Shown: positions 9,069 to 19,639, counted from the first letter of the stretch. The stretch: 33,027 nt of DNA from Pleurostoma richardsiae (GCA_030052745.1 JANBVO010000095.1:1-33027); one strand, 5' to 3'. Translations and numbers: made by a program. The notes: generated by a model not told the origin, from the letters alone.

Positions 9069-10375
9069 CGTGACTAAGTTTTCACGGTGAGGCACAACGC
9101 AGATTCTAGAAAGGAGGGACCGCTGCACTAGAAGGAACAGGCCAATACATATATGGTGAGAGGGACTAAAATAAGGCCCAAATGTTTGGTGCCGTGAGGC
9201 CAGATGAGGCCAGAATCAGGTCCCTTAATCTACGGGCAGGGACTAAAATTGGGACTTGAATTGGGACTTCAGTAATGTGCCACGTCAGCCAGCTGGTATG
9301 GCTTGAGTCGAGACGAGCTGCACGAAAATGGCCATATCCAAGCGAAAGAGCTTCTCGGTCACGTATCGGTGATGATATGATAGAGTAATTGAGAAGACTC
9401 CTCTTCAACTCCTTGGTTTGTCAAGGTGCGGAAGGACATTTTGGCCCCTCCCTCGTTGATATTGTCGGAAGCCACAGCCTGTTATCACTGCCAGGTCTGC
9501 CATTAGCCGGCCTGCAGGGGGGTTATGTACAGCGCGCCATAGACGCTCTGGGATTGACAACGCAAGCCTGTTATCGCGTTGGCTCACGCTTGTTCCCCAA
9601 ACAGCACCCATGCCAAAAACTTTGAGAACATTTGTGACTTGGCAGCCTGACTTGGCAGCGGGTGCGTCTGGTGGTGTGTCCGTTGGCAGGGGCGCATGAG
9701 AGTGGAGCACGCCCATTACAGCACTGTAGCCTTGGGCTCTGAGTAAGTTGATTTTGAACAGGACACCAAATATGCAGCCCATTGTCGTGAAATCTGTACG
9801 AAAGTCAGGAACTACTTACAATGGGTGTTCCTCCTGGACCTTGCCCTATTACTCCGGGTAAACGAACCGTGTTCCATTCACACTGGCTGCTGTAGAAGGG
9901 ACGGACAGGGGTGTCAAGGAGATTACGCACTGTGAGCCGGTCTTAAAATTTACTCTGCCTTGCTACTGATTGCGGCTCTGCGAGACCTACTCGGTCAAGC
10001 CACTGGCTAGTGCAGAGCGAGAACAAGAGCCGTTTCTTTCAAGTGATTTGCTAGAAGGCAAGGCCTTGTCGAGAATGTGCACAAGTGGCGCTATCGGTAC
10101 GCCGCTGATCAGTCTGCATGGGATATAGAACTTACCAGTCTCGGCTTACCTGGCCAACCTTCCAGGGTTAGTAGCATCACACGTACTAGCCTATGGCCGT
10201 GATCTAAAGCGCACCATGGACGCTACGGGACTCAGCCACAGCCTAGAGTAGGAACCCATGGACTCGACAGCTTGTCAAGAGCCTCTCCAGTTCCTCAATG
10301 GGCATAAATAGCTCCCGATCTCACCCCTCCAACCGGTAGGTTGTGCAGTACAGCTGGCCTAAGCTTTGGAACACC
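9069..10375. other. Long gene-free stretch with GGGACT direct repeats
   Basis: No gene is supported, and the ORFs present have poor composition. At 9162-9275 the motif GGGACTAAAAT occurs twice. The second copy is followed by two GGGACTT units (TTGGGACTTGAA, TTGGGACTTCAG). This could be a transposon end or a decayed tandem repeat. Confidence 0.4.
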
Positions 10376-10837
10376 ATGGGCAAGAAAACATCCCACTTTG
10401 GTTAGTTCATACTTCACATCCTTGAACATAGGTCTCAGCTGATCGGCAGCAGATACGAGGGATAGAACGCCTGGACCAGAAGATAGACATACTACTTCGA
10501 AGCATGGTAAGTGCGTCATCGGCCGTTGAAGCAAGTTGTCCCTAACGCTGTTTGTATAGGTTGCCACTCCAGAGCATGTGATGAATATGTCGAGGACCTG
10601 AAGTCTGAGATTCGGAAGTTACGAAGGCAGCGCGACAACTTGAGAGGGCAGTGCGACGACTTGAGGGGGGAGTGCGATGACTTGAGGGGGGAGTGCGATG
10701 ACTTGAGGAAGGAGAACAGAGATTTGCGGAAGAGGTTTAAGAAATTGAAACAGGACATAGACTTCACTCTTGGACTCTTAATAAAAAATGCGTCACGCGG
10801 GCTCGATGACATAAACAAGGTAGAGGAATTTCAATAG
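10376..10837 (+). CDS. Small coiled-coil protein (3 exons)
   Basis: Exons 10376..10400, 10450..10506 and 10560..10837 give 119 residues. The ATG has a strong context (acaccATGG). Intron 1 (49 nt) is GTTAGT..GGCAG with a GCTGAT branch. Intron 2 (53 nt) is GTAAGT..TATAG with a CCTAAC branch. Both joins are in phase. After a short basic N-terminus and CHSRACDEYVED comes a long coiled coil. It contains DNLRGQC, DDLRGEC, DDLRGEC and DDLRKEN heptads encoded by 21-nt repeats, then a hydrophobic helix and an acidic tail. The regular Cys at one heptad position could form disulfide-linked or metal-bridged dimers. The family is not recognised. Confidence 0.6.
10636..10725 (+). repeat. 21-nt heptad-encoding tandem repeat
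   Basis: About four imperfect 21-nt copies occur (core gagtgcgatgacttgagg), each encoding one coiled-coil heptad of the gene that contains them. Neighbouring copies are almost identical, indicating recent expansion. Confidence 0.75.
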
Positions 10838-10907
10838 CCATTTAAACATCAATCGTCTCTACGGGATTCTCTATGTATAACACCTATAGGTATGAGATTT
10901 CACTCTA

Positions 10908-11082
10908 TTAGACAGGTCTCAGCCTTCTACTCATATCCTGTAGCTCTTCCTGATCAGGCTCCTGCAAAGCAATAAGCCAGACTTCAGGATCCTTCAGGGT
11001 CGTTTCCGGTAGGCGGTAGAAGTGGCTCTTTGCGGCTGGAAAGAAGGATAAAGAGAGGGCTTTGGGAGAGCCTTGGTGATGC
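10908..11082 (-). CDS. Terminal coding exon or fragment of an unrecognised gene
   Basis: A minus-strand frame is open from a likely acceptor (ATCAG) at 11083-11085 to TAA at 10910..10908, about 58 codons. It reads LSLSFFPAAKSHFYRLPE, then DPEVWLIALQEPDQEEL and a basic end. The composition is clearly protein-like, but there is no start codon. Possible upstream exons are a frame with ATG at 11558 (61 codons) and a short MDPSFEEWQ frame near 11270. I could not join them in phase. It may be a last exon or a remnant. Confidence 0.35.
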
Positions 11083-11538
11083 CTGATTTATTCAACAGTT
11101 GCTCAGTGACGTCGTTATGAACTAATTAATTCGTAGAAAACTTTCCTACTAACTTCCTATGAGTTATGGTATACGTCTGCGTAGAGTGTACGATTTGTGC
11201 ACTGCTTTGGGACCGTATTTACTGTCACCACTTCAATAGAAGTAAGGTTGCCACTCTTCAAAGGAAGGATCCATTTCACTAAGACGTCAGAAGAAAAATG
11301 TGCTCTGAGAGGGTTGCATTGGCCGCAGGGCTACCTTCTGATTTCATCTGTGTCGCTGCCGTTTACTGGTCGAAGTTATCGCTTGGTATTTGAACATCGC
11401 AGAGCCGGCTTTGAACTTGCGACATGGAGTAGCTTCACAACGTCGGGAACAGATCTATAGTAACTGACGCTATCGAATCTACAGTAGTCTGTTGCAACTG
11501 TGATCTCGATGGCTTCTAAGATACTGAAGTGGTCTTGA

Positions 11539-11868
11539 GCTAGCGTCCGGGAGGGCATAAGCTATAGAACCTTCTACAACCACGCCCAGCTTTCTCGAGA
11601 ACACCAGTTCCTTGATTCGATCCACAACACCAACGTCGTGTGGATGCGACTCTTCGAGGCCTCCTACAGCACTATCCGACGTGACTTTCCACCTTCGGTC
11701 GGTCGAGCGCGCACCAAGTCAGACGCTTTGTGTGTTGGCACTACACTTTGCTGAGAAATTCGAGAAGAGAACAGTCTCGTCCGATCATGTATCTTCGTGC
11801 GAGCAGGTGACCTCCAGATCAAGCAAGACTCGCAGCGGGGCGCGTCTGGATCTACGTGCTGCCAGTAG
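11539..11868 (+). pseudogene. Coding-like fragment interrupted by TGA
   Basis: One plus-strand frame reads through 109 codons with a single TGA at 11752-11754. Before it stands SYRTFYNHAQLSREHQFL, then NTNVVWMRLFEASYST and an Arg-rich segment. After it comes SLVRSCIFVRAGDLQIK. The same frame being protein-like on both sides suggests a nonsense mutation, possibly CGA to TGA. There is no start codon, so only part of a gene remains. Overlapping frames on both strands are also open, which lowers confidence. Confidence 0.35.
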
Positions 11869-12215
11869 AGGTTATCCGAATTCATGTGCTCTGGGTAGTC
11901 CGGACCTCGCCGCTAGTGCGGTGGTAGACCCCGTTTAGTCTACCCCAAGCAGGGACCTAAGGGCGCATTAGCGCGTGCAGCGGAATGGGTCGTGGAGCAG
12001 ACCCACAGGGGCCGGAGCGGAACTAGTGCGCTTTTCAGCCCGTTCCCAGCCACCCAGCTTCTAGCACTGAACGGCCCAGCGGTAGTTAATGCGCCTTGGC
12101 GACGTAATAAAGTTTCCCTCTCCACTCTTTGGTCAACCTTCCAGCTACCCCTCTCGTCACGTCGCGACGCCATTACTGCTCGAGCATAACAAGCTACCCC
12201 ACTCAGCGATCAGCA

Positions 12216-14797
12216 ATGGCTGACAGACAAGCCGGTGCTGACGGACTGCCGCAGCAGGTCCGTTATTTTGTCCTGTCCCGCCCGCGCTCTGGTGCTTTCT
12301 CCAGACCCTGTGCATCCTACTGACATGCGAGGGGCGACAACAGAGCGATAGCACCGGCCCACCGTCGGGTGTCTTCGGCATCGGCATCGACCTTGGGACC
12401 ACTAACACCTGCGTCGCCGTTCACAGCGGAACTGGTCTCGCCGCGGCCAAGACTGTCGTCCTCGAACCTTCGCTGGCCCAGCTTACCATACCATCTACCG
12501 TCACCTATGATCTCGACGACGACACCTGGGCCGCAGGCCAGTACACGCTCGGCGAGGAGCCGTCGTGGGTGACTCTTCTGCACGACTCCAAGCGCGTTAT
12601 CGGTCGCGACAGCCTCGACGGCGACCTAGCCGAGGACCTCGACAGGAACGACAGTTGCTTCCTCGCGATGCTCGATGGGCGCATCATCGAGGACGTGAGC
12701 TCGAAGGGCGATGGCGACAGCGGCAGCAATGGCGAGGGCGGAGATAACGGAGACGTCATCCAGGGTCTTCTCGGAGTGCGGATGGCGGCGATGCTTGCCG
12801 AAGCGCGACGGGTCGTCTGGCCTGAGAGCGCCTCGGTCGCGGAGAAGCCTGGCCCAGAGGACTTGATCCTGCCGCTCAAGGACGTGGAGGAGGAGACAGC
12901 GGCTGTCCGTGCGGCACTGCCGAGATTCTTTCGCTACGTGGCCGCCCGCTATCCCATCCCCGGCGACGCTCAGCTTCGCGGGCAGCACCAGCCGGAGGAG
13001 ACCGATGATGACCTTGTCGAGCTCGCGAAGACCGTCAGGTGCATTCTCCAGGCCCGGCAAGGCGAGGTCCCCGAGCTGGGGTCCCTGGTCCAACGCTTCT
13101 TCCACTTCATCCCCGTCGCCGTCATCAAGCACCACGCCGTCCGTGCCGTAGAGGTATCGGCCGGCGTGCTCATGAAGGCCGCTGGCCTCGTACCCCGCTA
13201 CCACCCGACCGTCGACCTGACCACGGCACAGGCCCCTTGCGTCATATCGGTCCCGGCTTACTTCTCGGATGCACAGCGTGAGGCCACCCTCCAGGCGGCG
13301 AGGATTGCCGGCGTCTCGGTGACACGGCTAGTCAACGAACCTAGCGCCGCAGCGCTCGGATATGTCATGGAGGAGTTCTCTCTGAGCCCAGATGGTCTCT
13401 ACCTCGTCGTCGACCTCGGCGGCGGCACTTTCGACGTCTCACTTCTCCGGATCAGCACCGAAAACGGCTCGGCGGGCTCGACGGAGAGACGGCAGATCAT
13501 GGCCCGGGTCCTCAGCACCGAGGGTGACAACCGACTCGGCGGGCAGGATTTCACGACCGTCGTGCAGGGCATGATCCTCGACAAGCTGTGCGGCAGCGAC
13601 GGCAACCCTACGGCGGAAGTTGCCCGGGAAGCGCGTCGGATGGCCATCAAGATCAAGGAGGAGCTAGGACGCAACCCGCAGTACAAGTGCGACTATGCCA
13701 GCAAGAGACTGACCTTCACAGCCGACGAGTTCATCCGTGCCACCTCTGGCGCGCGGCTTTTCAGCCGTATCCAGGCTGTCATTCGCCGAGCGGTGGGCGG
13801 CGTGACGCAGGCAGTAGCCCAGCCCGGGCGGCCGCAGCTGAAGGCCTGTCTCCTTGTTGGGGGCGGCACCCTCACCGCCGGATACTTCAGCGCCGTCAAA
13901 GAGGTTGTGCCAGAAGGCTGCGAGGTGCGGCAATGCCCGAACATCCAGACCCTGGTCGCCAAAGGGGCCGCGCGCCTGGCCGCGAAGCAGGCGGAGCTCG
14001 TCGACGTACTCCCGCGAGCGCTGGGCATCGAGATGGAGGACCGGGCGGACACCACTGCTGCCGGTGCCGGTCTCGAAGGCAGGACTGCAGCCTCGCGAGG
14101 TAATCTCATGGGCGTCGTCGTACCCCGGCACACGCCGTACTTCAGCCCGCATATGCGAGAGTTCGTCACAAGTGAGGACGACCAGACACGGCTCGAGATT
14201 GCCGTCTACGAGGGCGACCGTGACGTAGCGCGGGACAACACCTTCCTCGGCGCGTTCGTCATCGACGGGCTGACGCCACGGAAGCGCGGGGAGGTGACGA
14301 TCCGGGTGACGATCGCGGCGAACCAGAACGGAATCGTCACAGTCAAGGCTGAGGAGGTGGATGGGCAGGCGGGTGACGGCGACTCTGACACGTTGGCAAG
14401 AGAGCTAAAGGTAGGCCATCGGAGAGCTGATGACACGGAGGAGGTCCGTATCATGCGCCAGAAAGCCATGGCGAGGTTCTCCGGTGCGCCAGCCAGCCCG
14501 GTGGTGGGAGACGTGAGTGCCGGCGGAGGGGCCATTGCAGATCCCGGGGCGGCAGTCGATAGCGGGGCGGCTGGCGAAGACGCTGCCGGCAACGAGAGAA
14601 CTGTCAGCGAGACAGAGACCGCGAGGGGCGGGAAGACAGCTGGTGACGGAAACTCGGGCGATAACGACCAGAGCGAGCACAGTGAGGAAGCTGCGACTTG
14701 CGAAACGACCACTGAGGAGCCTCCCAGAAAAAAAAGAGGTCGACAGAACTCCGGCCAACGTGGGAGGCTGAAGAAATCAAGGTCGGAACGAGAGTAA
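12216..14797 (+). CDS. Atypical Hsp70 chaperone with large IB insertion and basic C-terminal tail
   Basis: Exon 1 is 12216..12257 and exon 2 is 12344..14797, giving 831 residues. The 86-nt intron has a weak donor (GTCCGT), a perfect CTGAC branch and CAG 18 nt later. ATP-binding motifs are present: FGIGIDLGTTNTCVAV (about residue 25), VISVPAYFSDAQR (about 313), VNEPSAAALGY, VVDLGGGTFDVSLL (D about 371) and LVGGGT (about 518). The substrate-binding domain begins near DVLPRALGIEME (about 567) and includes EIAVYEGDRDVARDN. Between the VIGRD motif and VPAYF lie about 210 residues, against roughly 80 in DnaK, so subdomain IB carries a large acidic insertion. The helical lid is replaced by a disordered acidic stretch ending in PRKKRGRQ and LKKSRSERE, a bipartite nuclear-signal-like tail. 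It lacks the cytosolic EEVD and ER HDEL endings. A chaperone is certain. Nuclear location is inferred. Confidence 0.88.
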
Positions 14798-15446
14798 AAG
14801 TAGTGATGTTTGGTTCTTTCCATATGCCCTCGTCAGCAGCTCTGCCGTCTCGTAGCATCCCAGCCTGGGACAGTCGCAGGCGGATAGCTTAATCGATATT
14901 CGGCCGACTTCCGGAGGTGGGAGTCGGCGTAGCTTCGGTATGATCGCACTAGTCGTAGGCTCCTTCAAAGGCTCTCGATACTGCCAATGCCGGATCTGAT
15001 TCTCGCCGGCTAAAGGCAGGCCGTCCGCCACCGGCCTGGCTGAGATCGCAGAAGTGATGTGGTTGTCGGTCCTGGACTAGCAAAGCCGACTGACTGGACT
15101 GCTTGGCTGGCTGCGCATCGACCTGCTCTCACTTGTAAAGGGGCATCCGTCGAGGATGCCGCGGTCGCTTGTGTCGCCATCCCGAGTCTCACGTTCCGAG
15201 GTGTCCTGGCAGGGTGTCGATTACTGGCATGCTTCTGCGAGGTAAGGTGTTCATTCAGAATCTTCAGGCCCGTTCAGCCACGTGATTAGGGGACGCCCCG
15301 CTTTCCACATCAGCAAAACTAACAGCTGCAGCTGAACTCACCCGCCAGCCCCTTCTCAGCAGTTCACCTCGTCGCTGCACTTCAGGTCTCCTTAGTCGCC
15401 GGTGACCGCCGGAGCAGCTCTAGTCTCTTTTCAACTGAGTGTACTT
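14798..15446. other. Intergenic between Hsp70 and the Cys/His-rich gene
   Basis: No gene is supported. The last 150 nt before the next ATG are pyrimidine-rich, as in fungal 5' leaders, and contain a CTAAC..CAG pair (near 15320-15350) that could be a leader intron. Confidence 0.4.
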
Positions 15447-16424
15447 ATGGCGGAGTTTGCGGAGCTTAAACGACATCACGTCCTGTCGCTCCTCAGTTGC
15501 GACGAAGACTTCAACGGCCTGCCCGGCTGCACGAAGGGGCACCATGATAAACCTCAATCCTGGGCAGAGAAGCAGCGTTTCATTGTTGGCCGCTTCGACC
15601 ATGTGGGGGGCCATCTAGAGAGCAAGATTCGCGACGCGACGGCAGATAGAACTGAAACGCTGACTGAGAGGCTGAAGCTTCTCCGTCTACTCGAGCGCTT
15701 CCTGGTGGAGGAACCATCTGGCACCGTCCGCAAAACCAGATGGGCTCAGGCGTGTAAGTGGAGCAAAAAGGCAGTCCACACACTGGGCTACTGCGCCTGC
15801 CAACCAACGACAAGCACGACAGCGGTAGCAACGGGGACCAGCCGGCATGAGTCCAGCGGCGACGCGGACGGAGAGAGCAGTAGCGAAACTGCAGATCGAG
15901 ATCGAATTGAGGAAGACGAGGAGCCATGCCCTGGGGGAGGAGGACACGATCCTAGCCAGCTTCGGTATGTCTGCCCGTGCGGCGCGGTGGGTGGGAGCCC
16001 ACGAGTCCTGGCAGATCACTTGCAGGCCACGCTGCATTTTTCGTGTGTCTGGTGCAACGCCGTCAGCGCCGAAGGCAGTGGTCGGAGATGCGATTGCTCA
16101 ATCGGAGGTACCCCAGCAGTCCTCCATAGATTCGCAAAGCGATTTCCCGATGGAGCTCATTCTCGTCAACGACGCTGCATCTTCCAATGCGGATATGAAC
16201 GATGCGGCGACGAAGTGACCGGAGCGGACGCCGAGTTCGGAAACCACGAAACAGAGGCACATTGGTCCTGTGGCGGCTGTGGGACTATCAGCCACGGCGA
16301 AGCTCCGCAATACAGCATGTGCTCATCGTGCAAGACTGTCCTTATTCCGGATCAGGTCCCTTTCAAGTTGCCTGCACGCCGGACAATCTTGGGAGATGTC
16401 CTGCTACGGGCGCTTCTTACTTAG
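15447..16424 (+). CDS. Cys/His-rich putative zinc-binding protein
   Basis: The ATG at 15447 (MAEFAELKRHHVLSLL) opens a 325-residue frame without introns. Residues 1-110 are helical with a CTKGHH motif. About 115-155 is Ser/Thr/Glu-rich linker. From 166 on there are repeated Cys/His groups: CPCG..H..H, CVWC, CDC, CIFQCGYERCG, H..H, CGGCG and CSSC. The spacing suggests several C2H2-like and zinc-ribbon-like modules in degenerate form. DNA, RNA or protein binding is possible, but no family is recognised. It follows the Hsp70 gene in the same orientation and shares its high GC. A shared promoter is unlikely at about 650 bp distance. Confidence 0.6.
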   Translation: MAEFAELKRHHVLSLLSCDEDFNGLPGCTKGHHDKPQSWAEKQRFIVGRFDHVGGHLESKIRDATADRTETLTERLKLLRLLERFLVEEPSGTVRKTRWAQACKWSKKAVHTLGYCACQPTTSTTAVATGTSRHESSGDADGESSSETADRDRIEEDEEPCPGGGGHDPSQLRYVCPCGAVGGSPRVLADHLQATLHFSCVWCNAVSAEGSGRRCDCSIGGTPAVLHRFAKRFPDGAHSRQRRCIFQCGYERCGDEVTGADAEFGNHETEAHWSCGGCGTISHGEAPQYSMCSSCKTVLIPDQVPFKLPARRTILGDVLLRALLT

Positions 16425-16907
16425 TCTGCTTACAGCCTGATGTGTGTGGAGCTTGGTGAAAGGCGGTTCTGAATTAGCTGTCGTGACTAGAAAGGATCGC
16501 TACGTTTAACCGCGCGACAGGCCTAGGTTTATCTTCCACGCGATTCAGCCTGCTCGGTGACCTCCCTTTACGTACATGCCGATAACGCCGCAGGTAATCC
16601 AGGATCTGCTCAAGAAAAAAAAAATGGTGAAGCGCTACCACATTCTGAAGGATAGCCCTCACCGGTTAACATCGCGATACAGTCGCGCGGATGGTCAACG
16701 CGAGGGCCTATTGGACGCCACGTCGGCCCCACGACTATGCCACGCATTGGCCACGTACAACCCACATAGGTGCCACGCACGTGCCAAGTCCATGCCCTGT
16801 AAGCGCCACGCGAGGCCACGTACCTTGGTCTGCCCACAATTTCATAGCTATCCTGAGATTTCGACGACAGACACCGTTTATCTACATATTGGCATATTGT
16901 CTTCCCC
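16425..16907. other. Intergenic with clustered GCCACG motifs
   Basis: No gene is supported. Between 16717 and 16820, GCCACG occurs six times, plus one CCCACG, with irregular spacing of about 10-30 nt. This is just upstream of the next gene (ATG at 16908) and could be regulatory or a decayed repeat. Confidence 0.4.
16717..16820. promoter_or_regulatory. GCCACG cluster upstream of the 566-residue gene
   Basis: Six exact GCCACG copies and one CCCACG fall within 104 nt, about 90-190 nt before the start codon at 16908. Such clustering fits a transcription factor binding array, but the factor is unknown and a degenerate tandem repeat is equally possible. Confidence 0.3.
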
Positions 16908-18664
16908 ATGGCCGAGAACGAGTCCGTATCGCAGTTCCTTGATCGCTTCCGCATTCTAGCCCTAACAGAAAACCCGAGGTCACTCTGGGAGGAATCGCGA
17001 CTGCAGCACAGCTGCGCCACCGGGAGAGACGACTTCGTGTTTGCCGCCGTAGAGGCGCTGCCCGACAATGTCATCTCAGCCGTTGCCGAGGCCCTCTTCC
17101 CCTTCCCTCTACTTAGGAACGATGGCAAGTCTTGCCGCACGGCAGTCAGCTGCATGGGGCACCTTCGCAAAGCCGCCAACTCTTGGAACACAACCCCCGC
17201 GGCCATGTGCCTTTTATTCGACGAGGCCGCTTGGTCGCGAGCCGGGGCTCTGTCTCTTTGTGCGCTGAGAGACCGGAACCCTAACTTGGCGCTCAAGGAT
17301 GTCCATGACGAGTTCCTCAAAGCCCAGGCGCAGCGTAAGGCCGCCACAGAGACTTTGAAGCTGGCGATTGGTATTCGTTAGTGCGCTACGCTCAGACTGG
17401 CTGATAGGAGATGCTGACCCGTCCGCCGCCAGTTGACAACGGGGTCTGGGTCCCGGATCGTCCCCGCAGAGGTCCCCGTCGCTCTGAAAGGCCGACACAT
17501 GCGGACCAGGATGGGGCCACTACGCATATCAGAAACGCTAGTGGGAGAAGCTCAGCTCGAAGAGCCGGAGACCTCTCTCTCAGTGCTGCCAATTCAGAGG
17601 CAGCCGAGCCTAGCCGTGATGCGCTCGCGCCGGCTCCGTCGTCCGGCCTTAGACAAGGGTCAGAGCAGTCTACTAACAGCCGCGCCAATCAGCCGGAACC
17701 CAACTCCCATATACTCGATGACGAACACGTCTGTACTATTCTCGCTTTGTTATCTCAGTTCCGCCCTTCCACCATAGCGATCAAAAAATGGTGGCCAAGC
17801 GAAGACAGGGCAATCACTACTTCCAAAGATGTTTATGCGGCCGGTGTTTCTTCCTTCGTCTCTAGCAACGGAGGGTTACTTCTCCTGCCCTTACGCATAT
17901 CGCAGTACCGCGCCTTAGCAGCGATCGAACGTTCCGACGCCGGCACGGCCCGGATCGATCTGTACGGCTTCCCGCCCGAGAAAGCAGAGGAGGCGGAGCA
18001 ACTCCTAGAACAATTTATCCGAGACTTCCTTCATCCTCACGGCATACACATGGAAGTTACGTCTCAGCGCCTACCCTCTGCTCCTACACCCCCCAGCTCT
18101 TCCGGAGCCGCCATTTTGATTGCTGCCGCACACGTGGTCGCCGGCGTTATCCTGCCACCTTGCGTGGATCATAGTCTGTGGCAGAGTATCCTGCAGGCCA
18201 TGCTCATTAATGAAGAGGATGGTGCCAGCCCCGCAGCCTTACCCCTGCCGACGGCGGCAAGGTTAGAACCATTTACGCCTTCCCCTATGAGCCTCCCTGT
18301 CCAGACTCCCCCCGCGCCTCTCTTCTCCCCGACGGCCCCCGATGACTTCTTCCGCAGCCGGGAGGCGGCCAAGACTTACTACATGGATTTCGTGAGCGCG
18401 ACGAATTGCAAATATTACATCAGTCTTCAGACGCGGACTAGTCAGATAGTGCAAGAAGTTGAGCAACTCCGACATGCTGAGCGGTTGCTCCTATTGCTTG
18501 GTGAAGGTGTTGAGCCGGAAGACGCGCGGTCGAAGGATCGGCTGTGCCGTGCTGTTCGGAGAATTCGAGAGACTGTGGTAGACTTAGAGTGCTTTTCCAG
18601 GCGGATTCAGGATGCCCTGCATGAATCATGGCATGGAGGATCAACACAGAACAGACAGCCATGA
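16908..18664 (+). CDS. Unrecognised 566-residue protein (2 exons)
   Basis: Two long frames, 16908..17376 and 17433..18664, join in phase through a 56-nt intron (GTTAGT, GCTGACC branch, GCCAG). Without this intron they would look like two genes. The N-terminal 156 residues (MAENESVSQFLDRFRILAL...) are helical and mixed in charge. About 157-255 is Arg/Ser/Pro-rich and disordered. From 260 (DDEHVCTILALLSQFRPSTI) a folded domain follows, with a hydrophobic segment SGAAILIAAAHVVAGVIL that may be buried or membrane-associated. After a Pro-rich linker comes a C-terminal helical domain (YYMDFVSATNCKYYISLQ and heptad-like EVEQLRHAERLLLLLGEG). I know no family with this layout. It shares GC content and strand with the two genes upstream. 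Confidence 0.6.
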
Positions 18665-18739
18665 GTCTTTGCCAAAGCTCTGGGATTGCCACGGCGGGAC
18701 ACGGCACAAACAGAACCTACCAGGATCGATAGTCTGTAG

Positions 18740-18970
18740 TGTCACGAGAACTGCGAAGTCCGAGCTAGTAGTGCTCTCTTGCGGGAAGCATCTGCCATCA
18801 CGTTTCCGGTGTCAAGCCCGACGAAAGCCGCAACTGCTGGTCACAGAGTCACCATTGAGTGGCGTATTGTCGCTCCGATCCTCGCGGGCTTCTTCATGGC
18901 CGCTCTGTTGGCCGTCTTTCGCAAGCTCTGGAATCGCAATCGCGAAAAGGTAATGTCGTCTAGGTCATGA
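18740..18970 (+). CDS. Frame with a membrane segment, possible exon
   Basis: An open frame without a usable ATG ends at 18970. It has a disordered start and then VTIEWRIVAPILAGFFMAAL LAVF followed by basic residues, a typical single membrane segment with positive-inside flank. It may be an alternative last exon of the preceding gene or part of another gene. No donor late in that gene joins it without losing convincing sequence. Confidence 0.3.
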   Translation, partial: CHENCEVRASSALLREASAITFPVSSPTKAATAGHRVTIEWRIVAPILAGFFMAALLAVFRKLWNRNREKVMSSRS

Positions 18971-19636
18971 TGACGTTGGAAATATCATACTCCATACTTC
19001 TAGTCCGTAGCTATTAACTTACTGAACAAGGCCCAAAATCACGAACTTTGGCACACGCGGCGAAACATAGTGTATGAACTCGACAATAACTTGTAATCAT
19101 TCGTCTCAATCCACCCCTTGTCAGTTTCACGACCTCAAGATGAGAGAGTCAGAATTCAACAGAGCATGGACGTTTTCAAGTGTGCAGACAGAAAGGGGAA
19201 ACACTATCTTTCCAATGAACGAGGGCTATAGTTGTATTTCGTGAACCTTCAAAGCAGTATGAGACTCTAAAAGGCCTGGCGTCCTACCCACTCGCTCCAT
19301 CGGGCGGCTGGATCATCGTGTGTCACCGTCGCCGACAGGATGAGCAGATGATCTGCTGACTGCATATGTCGCAAAGGGAAATAAGCCCTCGACCTGGCCA
19401 ACACTGTCATATGGTCTTCACTGGCTGTAGTCCACCGCGAGTCCTGCGACAGGGGTTGCTGAAGAGGTTAGTAGTGCGACTAGACTTGGATGTCAGAGCA
19501 TGCACACTGGCGAGTGTGATCCAAGACATCGTACGTCAGCGGACGGGCTCACCTCCGGCCCTTGAGAAGCGCATCGTGAAGTCAGCAACTCGGCAACCTC
19601 TCGTCCCTCGCCAGCCTGTCTTCAACTAGTGAGACA
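18971..19636. other. No supported gene
   Basis: Mostly AT-richer intergenic sequence to about 19360, then a plus-strand ORF (19366..19629) with doubtful composition. Nothing is recognised. Confidence 0.4.
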
Positions 19637-19639
19637 GCC

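Noticed and set aside
9405-9782. 125-codon minus-strand ORF
   Set aside because: No domain, no convincing start context and unnatural composition.
12569-14797. Hsp70 starting at the GTG at 12569
   Set aside because: This start would remove the essential GIDLGTTNTCVAV phosphate-binding motif, which is present upstream in the same frame.
17411-18664. Independent gene starting at 17411
   Set aside because: The ATG lies in the proposed intron at a branch site, and the in-phase join to the upstream frame is better supported.
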